A DNA stretch of 64,000 bases from Ferruginibacter sp050611725 (GCF_050611725.1 NZ_JBODJB010000001.1:806001-870000), one strand, 5' to 3'; positions 41,960 to 49,487 are shown, counted from the stretch's first letter. The notes: generated by a model from the sequence alone, not told the origin. Translations and numbers: made by a program.

Positions 41960-42354
41960 AAAACGAATCCACAGTAAATAAATCCCTTCTTCATTCAGCC
42001 GACAGGATACTTGATGCTGCACTGCTAACTTTTGATCTGCAGGCAATTATTGCAAAGCTCAAACAGGAAGATATCTGGAAAATGGGAGAACGGGATTCTG
42101 TTACGTTGATGAAAAGCGAGTACATGAGAATCGTACTCATCGCTTTGCATAGCCAAATGGAAATTAATTTTCATCAATCCGGAAATGTAATAAGCATACA
42201 GTTAATTGAAGGCGAAGTAATTTTTGAAACGGAGGCCCAGTCTGTGATCCTGAAAGAAGGCAGCTTATTAACACTTCACGAAGAAATGACACATACATTA
42301 ACAGCTGTAAAAGAATCTGTTTTTCTTTTAACGGTTGCTTTATGTTCTGCATAA
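41956..42354 (+). CDS. Small cupin-like protein coupled to mla operon
   Basis: This 132-residue cytoplasmic protein's C-terminal half (about 60-125) is a cupin-type beta-barrel: HSQMEINFHQSGNVISIQLIEGEVIFE (in parts), LKEGSLLTLHEEMTHTLTA. A metal-binding set like His-x-His is incomplete, so catalysis is doubtful. Sensing or binding is more likely. The ATG overlaps the mlaD stop, and yihY-like gene begins 6 bases after its stop, so it is co-translated with the lipid-transport genes. The role in the complex is unknown. Confidence 0.65.
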   Translation: MKNESTVNKSLLHSADRILDAALLTFDLQAIIAKLKQEDIWKMGERDSVTLMKSEYMRIVLIALHSQMEINFHQSGNVISIQLIEGEVIFETEAQSVILKEGSLLTLHEEMTHTLTAVKESVFLLTVALCSA

Positions 42355-42360
42355 ATATTT

Positions 42361-43293
42361 ATGAAGAAAAATCTTATAGAGATATATAAATTCGCTAAAC
42401 AGGTTATTGCTGAATTTATTGAAGACAATGCATTAAAATACAGTGCATCACTTTCTTACTATACCATTTTTTCTTTAGCTCCGATGATGATCATCATCTT
42501 TACATTTAGTGGATTTTTATTCAGCCAACAAGCCATGCAAGGGCAAATATTTGACGAAATCAAAAATTTGGTAGGTAGTGAAGCCGCTTTGCAAATTCAA
42601 ACCACCATAAAAAATATTCATCTTTCGAAAGACACATGGGTTGCTACAACAATCGGTATCATTACTTTGATAGTAGGCGCTACGGGTATATTTGGCGAAA
42701 TGCAGGATTCGCTCAATAAAATTTGGGGACTTCAGCTAAAACCCACAAGCGGGTTAAAAAAAATATTCACCAACAGGCTTTTGTCTTTCTCGTTAGTTCT
42801 GAGTCTGGGCTTTGTTTTAACTGTATCGCTAATTTTAAATGCCATTATATTTGGATTGGGCAGCCACTTGAATAATTTTTTTTCAGGTAAGTTTTATGAT
42901 TTGATCCCTTTTTTCGAAAATATTTTTTCTTTCTTGGTAACCACGGTACTATTTGCCGCAATTTTTAAAATACTCCCCGACGCAAAAATCAAGTGGAAAG
43001 ATGTATTTATAGGAGCACTGGTAACATCATTACTTTTTATGCTCGGAAAATTTTTGATAGGGTATTATTTGTCAGCGAGTAAACTAACAACAATTTACGG
43101 CGCCGCCGGATCGGTAATTATAATACTTCTATGGACATACTACAGCTCCGCCATTTTGTTTATGGGTGCTGAATTCACAAAGGTTTACGCATTAAGGTAC
43201 GATCGCAGGATATCCCCTAACAATTATTCCGTATGGACAAAGACCGAAGAACTACCTGTAGAAAATATAACGCCTAAAAAAGATGTTGAATAG
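42361..43293 (+). CDS. YihY/BrkB-family inner-membrane protein
   Basis: This 310-residue integral membrane protein has about six helices. It shows the YihY signature ALKYSASLSYYTIFSLAPMMIIIF (in part) near the N terminus, GATGIFGEMQDSLNKIWGL centrally and YGAAGSVIIILLWTYYSSAILFMGAEFTKVYA (in part) near the end. The family was once thought to be RNase BN but is now regarded as a transporter-like protein of unknown substrate. It starts 6 bases after the cupin gene and ends the mla transcription unit; the next gene has the shared 66-bp promoter module 31 bases after its stop. Confidence 0.88.
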   Translation: MKKNLIEIYKFAKQVIAEFIEDNALKYSASLSYYTIFSLAPMMIIIFTFSGFLFSQQAMQGQIFDEIKNLVGSEAALQIQTTIKNIHLSKDTWVATTIGIITLIVGATGIFGEMQDSLNKIWGLQLKPTSGLKKIFTNRLLSFSLVLSLGFVLTVSLILNAIIFGLGSHLNNFFSGKFYDLIPFFENIFSFLVTTVLFAAIFKILPDAKIKWKDVFIGALVTSLLFMLGKFLIGYYLSASKLTTIYGAAGSVIIILLWTYYSSAILFMGAEFTKVYALRYDRRISPNNYSVWTKTEELPVENITPKKDVE

Positions 43294-43324
43294 AATTATT
43301 TGCCTTAAACTCTCTATGTCGAAT

Positions 43325-43390
43325 GTGTGAATAATGTAAATTATTCAGGTCATTGTGTAACATAATAAGTAGGCAAATCAGGCATCTTTG
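43325..43390 (+). promoter_or_regulatory. Shared 66-bp promoter module, Thivi_2564/OmpA/CsbD operon
   Basis: Box 1 GTGTGAAT at 43325, box 2 TGTAAAT at 43335, box 3 TGTAACA at 43356, -7-like CATCTTTG with TTT at 43387, ending 22 bases before the ATG. This is one of the cleanest copies. Confidence 0.78.
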
Positions 43391-43412
43391 TCTTTCATCT
43401 TAAATTATTGCA

Positions 43413-43598
43413 ATGCCTATACTTACTATTCTTATTGTACTCATCGTTGTTGGTATTATTCTTTGGTTAGTTAATACCTACATTCCAATGGATCGAAAGA
43501 TCAAAAACATACTTAATGTAGTTGTTGTGATCGTAGTGGTTATTTGGCTATTAAAGGTTTTTGGAGTTTTATCTTCTTTAAATAATCTGCACACATAA
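43413..43598 (+). CDS. Thivi_2564-family small membrane protein
   Basis: This 61-residue protein consists of two hydrophobic helices (about 3-22 and 33-53) with the intervening YIPMDRKIKNILN, the recognisable core of the Thivi_2564 family of small bacterial membrane proteins. Function is unknown; family members are often found next to stress or envelope genes. It is the first gene of a three-gene unit (with an OmpA protein 39 bases on and a CsbD protein) behind a copy of the shared module. Confidence 0.75.
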   Translation: MPILTILIVLIVVGIILWLVNTYIPMDRKIKNILNVVVVIVVVIWLLKVFGVLSSLNNLHT

Positions 43599-43637
43599 TA
43601 ATCAATAACTACTTATTAAAAAATTAAAATAAATTTT

Positions 43638-44708
43638 ATGAATATAAAAAAACTAATGTCTCTGTTTGCAATTGTACTTTTTGCAAACTCATTTTTACCG
43701 GTATACGCACAGGAAAAAGTAGCCACTCCTTCTAAATACGTTATGAAAAAAGATGGTGATGGTGACGGGGTTAAAAATAAAAGAGATAAATGTCCTACAA
43801 CTCCCCCGGGTGTTGTGGTAGATGGCAAAGGTTGCCCAATCGATACAGATGCAGATGGAGTTCCAGATTATTTAGATAATTGCCCTGCATTGCCAGGCTT
43901 AGCTATTATGAATGGTTGTCAGGATAAAGATAACGATGGCGTAAATGATTATGATGATGTATGTCCTGATGTTCCGGGTATTGGAAGATTTAAAGGTTGT
44001 CCGGATAGTGATGCAGATGGCGTTGAGGATTCAAAAGATAAATGTCCGAATGCAATGGGGTCCGATCTGTTTAAAGGCTGCCCGGATACTGATGGAGATG
44101 GGATAGAAGATTCAAAAGATAATTGCCCTGCTACTAAAGCCGGGGTGAAAGTTGATTTTAAAGGTTGTCCTTCGGATTCAGATGGTGATGGCGTTGTTGA
44201 TTCAGAAGATAAATGTCCCGGTACCAGAATGGGAATTAAGGTTGATGCTACAGGATGTACGGTTGATACAGATGGCGATGGTGTTTTAGATGTGGCAGAT
44301 AAATGTCCATCAATAGCAGGAGATGCTTCTAACAATGGTTGCCCGATGGCTAAAAAAGAAACACCAAAACGTATGCCTTTTGCTACACGTAAAATAAATT
44401 TCTCAAGTAAAAATGCATTGATCAATACATCTTCTTATGCAATGCTGGACGAGGTTTCAAATATTTTAAAAGAATATCCGGATTATAATCTGAGACTGAG
44501 CGGTCACACAGATGCATTAGAAAAAAAGCTAACCGCTCTTTCTCAAAATCGTGTAGATGCTGTAAAATCTTATTTGTTGAGTAAAGGTGTTCCCGAAAAC
44601 AGAATTGTTACTTCGCTTTATGCCGGCACAAGGCCTGTAAGTTCAAATGTCACAGCAGCAGCAAGAGCACAAAACAGAAGAGTAGAATTGGAATTATATC
44701 TAAGATAA
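43638..44708 (+). CDS. OmpA-family protein with thrombospondin type 3 repeats
   Basis: This 356-residue outer-membrane/peptidoglycan-linking protein has a signal peptide (ending VYAQ, about 25) and about seven TSP type 3-like repeats (about 35-240), each with D-x-D-G-D-G-V and a C-P pair, for example DTDGDGIEDSKDNCP. The aspartates bind calcium in homologous repeats and the paired cysteines are a family feature. The C-terminal OmpA domain (about 255-356; NLRLSGHTDALEKKLT and RAQNRRVELELYL) binds peptidoglycan. It lies between a Thivi_2564 protein and a CsbD protein. Its likely job is stabilising the envelope, as part of the stress regulon. Confidence 0.88.
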   Translation: MNIKKLMSLFAIVLFANSFLPVYAQEKVATPSKYVMKKDGDGDGVKNKRDKCPTTPPGVVVDGKGCPIDTDADGVPDYLDNCPALPGLAIMNGCQDKDNDGVNDYDDVCPDVPGIGRFKGCPDSDADGVEDSKDKCPNAMGSDLFKGCPDTDGDGIEDSKDNCPATKAGVKVDFKGCPSDSDGDGVVDSEDKCPGTRMGIKVDATGCTVDTDGDGVLDVADKCPSIAGDASNNGCPMAKKETPKRMPFATRKINFSSKNALINTSSYAMLDEVSNILKEYPDYNLRLSGHTDALEKKLTALSQNRVDAVKSYLLSKGVPENRIVTSLYAGTRPVSSNVTAAARAQNRRVELELYLR

Positions 44709-44725
44709 TAGCTAAATAAATTAAA

Positions 44726-44911
44726 ATGAATACTACAGAATTGAAGGGCACCTGGAATGAACAAAAAGGCAAACTCAAACAAAAATTTGCTGAGCTTACA
44801 GACAATTACCTGCTTTATGAAGAGGGTAAGAAGGATGAAATGCTCGGGAAGCTTCAAATTAAACTAGTAAATACACAACAAGAGTTATCTACGTTACTTA
44901 AAAATACTTGA
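44726..44911 (+). CDS. CsbD-family stress protein
   Basis: This 61-residue hydrophilic, strongly charged protein starts with the CsbD hallmark ELKGTWNEQKGKLKQKFAELT. CsbD is induced by general stress in Bacillus; its molecular action is unknown. It starts 18 bases after the OmpA gene stop and ends shortly before a strong terminator, so it is the last gene of that operon. The presence of a classic stress marker supports the interpretation of the surrounding modules as a stress regulon. Confidence 0.85.
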   Translation: MNTTELKGTWNEQKGKLKQKFAELTDNYLLYEEGKKDEMLGKLQIKLVNTQQELSTLLKNT

Positions 44912-44952
44912 TATAGATATAGTATATGTGTTTGAGTTGGTTTTTATTTTCG

Positions 44953-44978
44953 AAAGGCTGTTGTTCTCAACAGCCTTT
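44953..44978 (+). terminator. Intrinsic terminator after the CsbD gene
   Basis: Eleven-bp perfect stem AAAGGCTGTTG/CAACAGCCTTT with a TTCT loop and a TCTTTTT tail. It is almost the same as the terminator at 46374-46397. Confidence 0.85.
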
Positions 44979-45008
44979 TCTTTTTGCATTCCTTTTCGTA
45001 TAAGCAAA

Positions 45009-45074
45009 GTAATAATATTGTAACACTTTCCCCTAATTGTGTAATGCTTATCAACGTAAAGTGAACAACCTTTA
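45009..45074 (+). promoter_or_regulatory. Shared 66-bp promoter module, ice-binding-like gene copy (weakest)
   Basis: Box 1 GTAATAAT at 45009 is poor, but box 2 TGTAACA at 45019, box 3 TGTAATG at 45040 and the -7-like AACCTTTA with TTT at 45071 hold the exact offsets. It ends 35 bases before the ATG. Confidence 0.6.
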
Positions 45075-45109
45075 CGCTGTAACAATTCTGTTACATATAA
45101 ATCTGTAAA

Positions 45110-46336
45110 ATGAAAACAAAATTACTTTTTATCATCACTTATGTTATGCTGGTATTATTGCCGAAAACGAATTTTGCACAAACCCCTCAATTGGGCTCAA
45201 TCGCAAATTTTGCGTTGTTTAATGGAGGTGGTGTAATTAATAACACCGGTTCTACCATTATTATTGGAGACGTTGGACTTGATAATGGAAATATCGTTGG
45301 ATTTCCTCCTGGAAAAATCATTGGAGACGTCTACATAAAAAAAGCAATCCCCACTCAGGTGGAGATAGATATGGATGCTTTAAATGATACACTAACTGCA
45401 ATACATTGTGATAGTACATTAAATACAACTTTAGGCGGCAATCAAACTTTGGTTGCTGGCGTTTATTGTTTAAGCTCGAATTTAATATTAGATGGAACCC
45501 TGATCTTAGATGGACAGGGGGATCCGAACGCTATATTTATTTTCAAAATTGATGGAAATTTCTCTGCAGCAAAATATTCAAATGTAGTTCTGATCAACAT
45601 GGCTTCTTTAGACAATGTGTTTTGGCAGGTTAACGGAACTTTTGAGTTAGGGGATAGCGCAGTTTTTATGGGCAATATCATAACTCAGGGTAACATAAAT
45701 TTATTAGAAGGGTCATCTGTTTTTGGTAGAGTAATTGCACATCACGGAGCAATTTTTCTAAATAACAATTTCATCACAACCGGAATGTCGTTAGCACCAC
45801 TTGCTATCAAAGTTTCTCATATCAAAGTTAGCAATATTGATGGCAGCAATAGAATAGATTGGATCAGTGAAACAGAAAATAGAGGCGATTTCTATGAATT
45901 AGAAAGAAGTAACAATGGCAAAAGCTTTACGGCCATAAATGTCATCGCAGCAAATGGCCAATCCCGTTCATATGCATTCATTGATAAACATCCATTTGTT
46001 GGTATGAATTATTACCGTTTAAAACTAAAAGATGCCTCAGGAAGATTTACTTATTCTTCTATCGTTAAAGTAATTACAAGATCAAATATTTCGCTGATTG
46101 TATCAGTATATCCAAATCCTGTTATTAATAACATGACGATCATGATTAAAGGAGCATTGGGTAAACAACCAATCGTTCATATTACAGATATTGCCGGCAG
46201 GAAATTAAAAACATTGATAGTGTCAGGTAACAGAATTGATGTAAATACAGCAGCCCTAAAAGCGGGAATTTATTTTGTAAACTATGTTGACGAGAATAAC
46301 AATCAGATAATTAAAATTAACAAGCTAAAAAAATAG
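45110..46336 (+). CDS. DUF3494 ice-binding-like adhesin with T9SS sorting tail
   Basis: This 408-residue secreted protein has a signal peptide ending NFAQ (about 24) and a DUF3494 domain (about 27-225; LGSIANFALFNGGGVINNTGST in part, DGTLILDGQGDPNAIFIFKI in part, SVFGRVIAHHGAIF). It is the beta-solenoid fold of microbial ice-binding proteins and adhesins. A linker domain (about 235-330) and a T9SS type A sorting tail (about 335-408; VSVYPNPVINNMTI, LKAGIYFVNY) follow. Ice binding itself is not guaranteed, since many DUF3494 proteins are adhesins. It is a single-gene unit with a copy of the shared promoter module upstream and a terminator downstream. Confidence 0.85.
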   Translation: MKTKLLFIITYVMLVLLPKTNFAQTPQLGSIANFALFNGGGVINNTGSTIIIGDVGLDNGNIVGFPPGKIIGDVYIKKAIPTQVEIDMDALNDTLTAIHCDSTLNTTLGGNQTLVAGVYCLSSNLILDGTLILDGQGDPNAIFIFKIDGNFSAAKYSNVVLINMASLDNVFWQVNGTFELGDSAVFMGNIITQGNINLLEGSSVFGRVIAHHGAIFLNNNFITTGMSLAPLAIKVSHIKVSNIDGSNRIDWISETENRGDFYELERSNNGKSFTAINVIAANGQSRSYAFIDKHPFVGMNYYRLKLKDASGRFTYSSIVKVITRSNISLIVSVYPNPVINNMTIMIKGALGKQPIVHITDIAGRKLKTLIVSGNRIDVNTAALKAGIYFVNYVDENNNQIIKINKLKK

Positions 46337-46373
46337 CAAATAAAAATAGTTTTTGGTGTTTAGGTTAAGGATA

Positions 46374-46397
46374 AGGGCTGTTGTTTTCAACAGCCTT
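46374..46397 (+). terminator. Intrinsic terminator after the ice-binding-like gene
   Basis: Stem GGCTGTTG/CAACAGCC (46376-46383 with 46388-46395) extended by A-T and G-T pairs, TTTT loop, and a run of T. Near copy of the terminator at 44953-44978. Confidence 0.85.
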
Positions 46398-46422
46398 TTT
46401 TGTTTTTCATCGAATTTTAGAT

Positions 46423-46488
46423 GTGTGAATTATACAACTTAATGTAAGTATTGTGTAACAGATAAGGCTTTCATTGTGCTCATCTTTG
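46423..46488 (+). promoter_or_regulatory. Shared 66-bp promoter module, lmo0937/YtxH operon
   Basis: Box 1 GTGTGAAT at 46423, box 2 TACAACT at 46433, box 3 TGTAACA at 46454, -7-like CATCTTTG with TTT at 46485, ending 55 bases before the ATG at 46544. Confidence 0.76.
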
Positions 46489-46543
46489 TAATGTTGTTCA
46501 GATCATCAATTTCTGAATAACTCAAATCAATAAAACATTCATC

Positions 46544-46699
46544 ATGGGAAATTTGCTTTACGTTGTTGCAGTAATACTTGTTATCGGATGGGCAATCGGT
46601 TTCATTGGATTTAATGCCGGTGGTATCATACACGTACTTTTAGTTATTGCAATCATAGCGATCGTTCTCAGAGTCATCAAAGGAAATAAACCAATTTAA
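46544..46699 (+). CDS. lmo0937-family 51-residue membrane protein
   Basis: This 51-residue protein starts MGNLLYVVAVILVIGWAIGF and ends RVIKGNKPI. It has two hydrophobic helices separated by the small turn NAGGIIH, the layout of the lmo0937 family of stress-associated small membrane proteins. It is the first gene of a six-gene unit behind a copy of the shared promoter module, and the next gene starts 11 bases after its stop. It is too short for most automatic ORF thresholds but well supported by position and family pattern. Confidence 0.8.
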   Translation: MGNLLYVVAVILVIGWAIGFIGFNAGGIIHVLLVIAIIAIVLRVIKGNKPI

Positions 46700-46710
46700 A
46701 TTAAATAATA

Positions 46711-47016
46711 ATGAAAAAAATCAAATTCTTCTTGGTAGCGACATGTTTGTCGTTAACTATTTTATCGCTTCAGGCAAATGCTTCAAATGTAATGCCTACT
46801 ACACCTTTATCAGATTCGGCTCAAGCCAATGTTTTACTTCTAAGGTTGTATGAAATTAACAGTATGGATAAAACAAATCTCAGTACGTCCGATAAGAAAG
46901 TATTGAGAAAAGAAGTTCAATCGATCAACAGTTCACTTAAATCAACCAGTAATGGCGTATACCTTTCAATAGGTGCTGTTATAATTATCATTCTTCTGTT
47001 GATCTTATTAGTGTAA
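46711..47016 (+). CDS. Small exported membrane-anchored protein of unknown function
   Basis: This 101-residue protein has a signal peptide (MKKIKFFLVATCLSLTILSL, cleavage near ANAS), a helical charged middle (LLLRLYEINSMDKTNLSTSDKK and EVQSINSSLKSTSNG in parts) and a C-terminal membrane helix (YLSIGAVIIIILLLILLV). I do not recognise a family. Similar small proteins with a periplasmic helical part and a C-terminal anchor occur in Bacteroidota stress operons. It lies between the lmo0937-type and YtxH-type genes in the same operon. Function unknown. Confidence 0.7.
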   Translation: MKKIKFFLVATCLSLTILSLQANASNVMPTTPLSDSAQANVLLLRLYEINSMDKTNLSTSDKKVLRKEVQSINSSLKSTSNGVYLSIGAVIIIILLLILLV

Positions 47017-47035
47017 ACAATTAAAAAATATAAGT

Positions 47036-47314
47036 ATGAAAACAGGAAAAGTATTTTTAGGCATACTTGCAGGTGTAGCTGCAGGAGCATTATTAGGGAT
47101 CTTATTTGCTCCGGACAAAGGATCAGAAACCAGAAGAAAAATTTCTAAAAAGGGATCTGACACAGTGGATGATCTTAAGGAAAAGTTTGATGGTGCATTA
47201 AATTCTATTTCGGAAAAATATGAAAGTATTAAGAAAGGCGCCGGAGATCTGGTTACTAATGTCAAAGAAAAATACGACGGTGTAAAAACTGAAATTAAAA
47301 ATACAAACGTTTAA
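47036..47314 (+). CDS. YtxH-domain protein
   Basis: This 92-residue protein has a YtxH-type start: one membrane or hydrophobic Gly/Ala helix (VFLGILAGVAAGALLGILFAPDKGSETRRKI in parts), followed by an amphipathic helical tail (KKGSDTVDDLKEKFD, YESIKKGAGDLVTNVKEKYDG). The YtxH family is induced by general stress in Bacillus and is common in Bacteroidota. It is third in the operon. The tail could bind membranes or proteins; the molecular role is unknown. Confidence 0.85.
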   Translation: MKTGKVFLGILAGVAAGALLGILFAPDKGSETRRKISKKGSDTVDDLKEKFDGALNSISEKYESIKKGAGDLVTNVKEKYDGVKTEIKNTNV

Positions 47315-47325
47315 TTTTTTATTCT

Positions 47326-47676
47326 ATGAGCGATAATGCAACAACAATAGAAACGCTTTTTGAAAAAGCTGAGAACTACGGCCGAACATCTGTAGAACTA
47401 TTAAGGTTAAAAGCGATCGGCAAATCGGCTGATGTGTTTTCATCTTTAGCGATACAATTGGTAATTACTATTGCTGTTGCAATATTAGCAATATGCCTCA
47501 ATATTGCTTTGGCTTTATGGATCGGTGAATTGTTGGGGAAATCTTACTACGGGTTTTTAATAATTGCAGGGGCTTATGCTTTTATTACTGTAGTACTTTA
47601 TATTTTCCGTTATCAATTGATCAAGAAACCGGTAAGCAATGCTATCATCATTCAAATGCAGCAGAAGACAATATGA
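47326..47676 (+). CDS. Phage-holin-like/DUF membrane protein
   Basis: This 116-residue protein has a short amphipathic N terminus (ETLFEKAENYGRTSVELLRLK), then two membrane helices (about 45-66 and 72-95; SLAIQLVITIAVAILAICLNIALALWIGE in parts and YYGFLIIAGAYAFITVVLYIF). The layout matches the phage-holin superfamily-like or DUF1469 membrane proteins that often pair with YtxH. It starts 11 bases after the YtxH gene, and its stop overlaps the next ATG by four bases. Its function in stress is unknown. Confidence 0.72.
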   Translation: MSDNATTIETLFEKAENYGRTSVELLRLKAIGKSADVFSSLAIQLVITIAVAILAICLNIALALWIGELLGKSYYGFLIIAGAYAFITVVLYIFRYQLIKKPVSNAIIIQMQQKTI

Positions 47677-48038
47677 AACAAAAAAGTGCAGCAGATCTGC
47701 TGAACGAAGCAATCAACGAAACTGAAGGCAGACAGGCCTATGAATTAAAATTACTTAAAGCACAATTTAAATGTACAGCCGAAAGTATGAAACCTGCTAA
47801 TTTGATAAAAAGCTCTTTGCATGATGCAGTCACTTCTCCTGAATTAAAGAACAATATACTTAGTAACGCTGTAGGATTGGCTACAGGTTATCTTTCAAAA
47901 AAAATATTAGTAGGCTCATCGCACAATCCAATTAAAAGACTGTTGGGTACATTCTTACAATTTTCTATAGCAAATATTGTTGCAAAAAAGACAGACAATT
48001 TTGTTACAACTAAAGAGAGTGCAGAAGCAGCTGAATAG
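47673..48038 (+). CDS. Hypothetical protein of the YtxH operon
   Basis: This 121-residue protein begins MKQKSAADLLNEAINETEGR and is largely helical. A central Gly-containing hydrophobic segment (LSNAVGLATGYLSKKILVG) may touch the membrane, and another is FLQFSIANIVAKK. The ATG overlaps the stop of the holin-like gene (ATGA), so it is translationally coupled and the two products may interact. No family is recognised with confidence; similar proteins follow YtxH/holin-like genes in other Bacteroidota. Confidence 0.65.
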   Translation: MKQKSAADLLNEAINETEGRQAYELKLLKAQFKCTAESMKPANLIKSSLHDAVTSPELKNNILSNAVGLATGYLSKKILVGSSHNPIKRLLGTFLQFSIANIVAKKTDNFVTTKESAEAAE

Positions 48039-48066
48039 CACCAACAATATTACCAAACTAACTATC

Positions 48067-48567
48067 ATGAAACATTTTATTACGGCATTTATTATTTTAT
48101 TAAGTGCAACAATTTCGTATGGCCAGGGCTCATTACCTGTTGGCAAAAACCAACTTAATATTGGAGTAGGATTATCTGAATGGGGTGTTCCGGTCTATCT
48201 TGGTATCGATCATGGCATTACGAGAGATATTACCCTTGGAGGCGAATTGTCATTTAGGGCTTACCGTGAGCATTGGAAAAGCAATTATTATCGCCATAAC
48301 ATTATTGGTATTTCGGGTAATGGCAATTATCATTTCAACCGGGCACTTAAAATACCTGCCAAATATGATTTTTATGCCGGGTTGAATATTGGATTTTATG
48401 TATGGTCTTCACCGACAGGATACGAGGGCACACACAATTCCGGATTAGGATTGGGAGCGCAAGTTGGCGGCAGATATTATCTCTCTAATAAAGTAGGACT
48501 AAACCTAGAACTTGGCGGCGGCAGTGCATTTTCCGGTGGCAAATTCGGGATAACAATAAAATTATAA
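48067..48567 (+). CDS. Outer-membrane beta-barrel protein (last gene of YtxH operon)
   Basis: This 166-residue exported barrel-like protein has a signal peptide ending SYGQ (about 20). Strand-like segments are NQLNIGVGLSEWGVPVYLGI, DITLGGELSFRAYRE, HNIIGISGNGNYHF, YDFYAGLNIGFYVWSS and VGLNLELGGGSAFSGG, ending FGITIKL. The ATG at 48067 sets the signal peptide; a longer frame begins within the preceding gene and is rejected. It sits 28 bases after the preceding gene and is followed by a terminator. It is probably a porin or a structural barrel; ligand unknown. Confidence 0.75.
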   Translation: MKHFITAFIILLSATISYGQGSLPVGKNQLNIGVGLSEWGVPVYLGIDHGITRDITLGGELSFRAYREHWKSNYYRHNIIGISGNGNYHFNRALKIPAKYDFYAGLNIGFYVWSSPTGYEGTHNSGLGLGAQVGGRYYLSNKVGLNLELGGGSAFSGGKFGITIKL

Positions 48568-48596
48568 TAAACATACTGTACCCCTGTACTCTCTTC

Positions 48597-48622
48597 AAAA
48601 CCTGCCTTGTACGGCAGGTTTT
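48597..48622 (+). terminator. Intrinsic terminator after the YtxH operon
   Basis: Ten-bp perfect stem (AAAACCTGCC/GGCAGGTTTT) with a TTGTAC loop and a T-run. Confidence 0.85.
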
Positions 48623-48640
48623 TTTATACAATTCTTAAAG

Positions 48641-48706
48641 ATGTGAATATTGCAAGTCTTACAGACAACTGTGTAACACTTATCGTTTGTATGTTGCTCA
48701 TCTTTA
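48641..48706 (+). promoter_or_regulatory. Shared 66-bp promoter module, DUF4468-like gene copy
   Basis: Box 1 ATGTGAAT at 48641, box 2 TGCAAGT at 48651, box 3 TGTAACA at 48672, -7-like CATCTTTA with TTT at 48703, ending 55 bases before the ATG. Confidence 0.72.
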
Positions 48707-48761
48707 CAGTATCAAAAAACATTCTTCCAAACTCAACTTATTCAAAATAAAAATTACTACC

Positions 48762-49448
48762 ATGAGAAAGATTTTAACTACCGCCTTACTTTGCATCATC
48801 ATTAAGTTTTCATTTGCACAAAATATGTTTGCCCTTAATGCAAAAGCAGATGCTGCAACTTTTCCTGCCGATCCTTTAATAGCGATTACAGCTGAAGGAA
48901 CAATAACCAATACAACGATTGAAAATAAAATGGAAGCATCCAATGCGGTTATGACTTTTTCGAGAGAAATAAATGCAGGAACGCAATCTAACGATAGACT
49001 ATTCAACAAGTCATTGATCTGGTTTGCTAAATCTTTTTTTCATAGTTATGATAAAATTTTAAGCAGCGACAGATCAACGGGTATCATCACAGGCAGAACT
49101 TTTTTCTATTCAGGTTATAAAGTGCCGGGGAAAACAGACAGTACTAACGCATTTGATTATACCAACTATAATTTTGAGTGGACCATCAAAATTACGAATG
49201 GTAAAGTTGATTTTACTATTGGAAATATGTACGTAAATAAAAATATTCATGTAACTAATAATATCGATCAAAAAACTGCCGTTACCAAAGCTGTAAAAAT
49301 TCCATTTATCGTATTGTTAAATACAGATGAAAAAATGAAAAACGATTGGAAATTGTCGAGGTCTTACTTAGTAAATAATTTAGATGCTTTGGTCGTATCC
49401 TTGAATAAGGAATTAGCAGGCGATAGTGATTTGAATTGGTATTTCTAA
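48762..49448 (+). CDS. Secreted DUF4468-like protein
   Basis: This 228-residue exported protein has a signal peptide ending SFAQ (about 20), an acidic linker and a DUF4468-like beta-alpha domain (about 70-180; FNKSLIWFAKSFFHSYDKILSSD, STGIITGRTFFYSGYK, NYNFEWTIKITNGKVDFTIGN in parts). The W-x-x-x-x-F and D-x-x-x-G-I-I-x-G pattern is what suggests DUF4468; I hold this as probable, not certain. The ATG at 48762 gives the signal peptide. It is a single-gene unit with a copy of the shared promoter module upstream and a strong terminator. Confidence 0.65.
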   Translation: MRKILTTALLCIIIKFSFAQNMFALNAKADAATFPADPLIAITAEGTITNTTIENKMEASNAVMTFSREINAGTQSNDRLFNKSLIWFAKSFFHSYDKILSSDRSTGIITGRTFFYSGYKVPGKTDSTNAFDYTNYNFEWTIKITNGKVDFTIGNMYVNKNIHVTNNIDQKTAVTKAVKIPFIVLLNTDEKMKNDWKLSRSYLVNNLDALVVSLNKELAGDSDLNWYF

Positions 49449-49487
49449 TTTTAAAAAACGACTAATTCAAGAATAGAAATATACAGT

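Noticed and set aside
43949..44425. Minus-strand open frame opposite the OmpA gene
   Set aside because: Created by the repeated TSP3 sequence read in reverse; no independent features.
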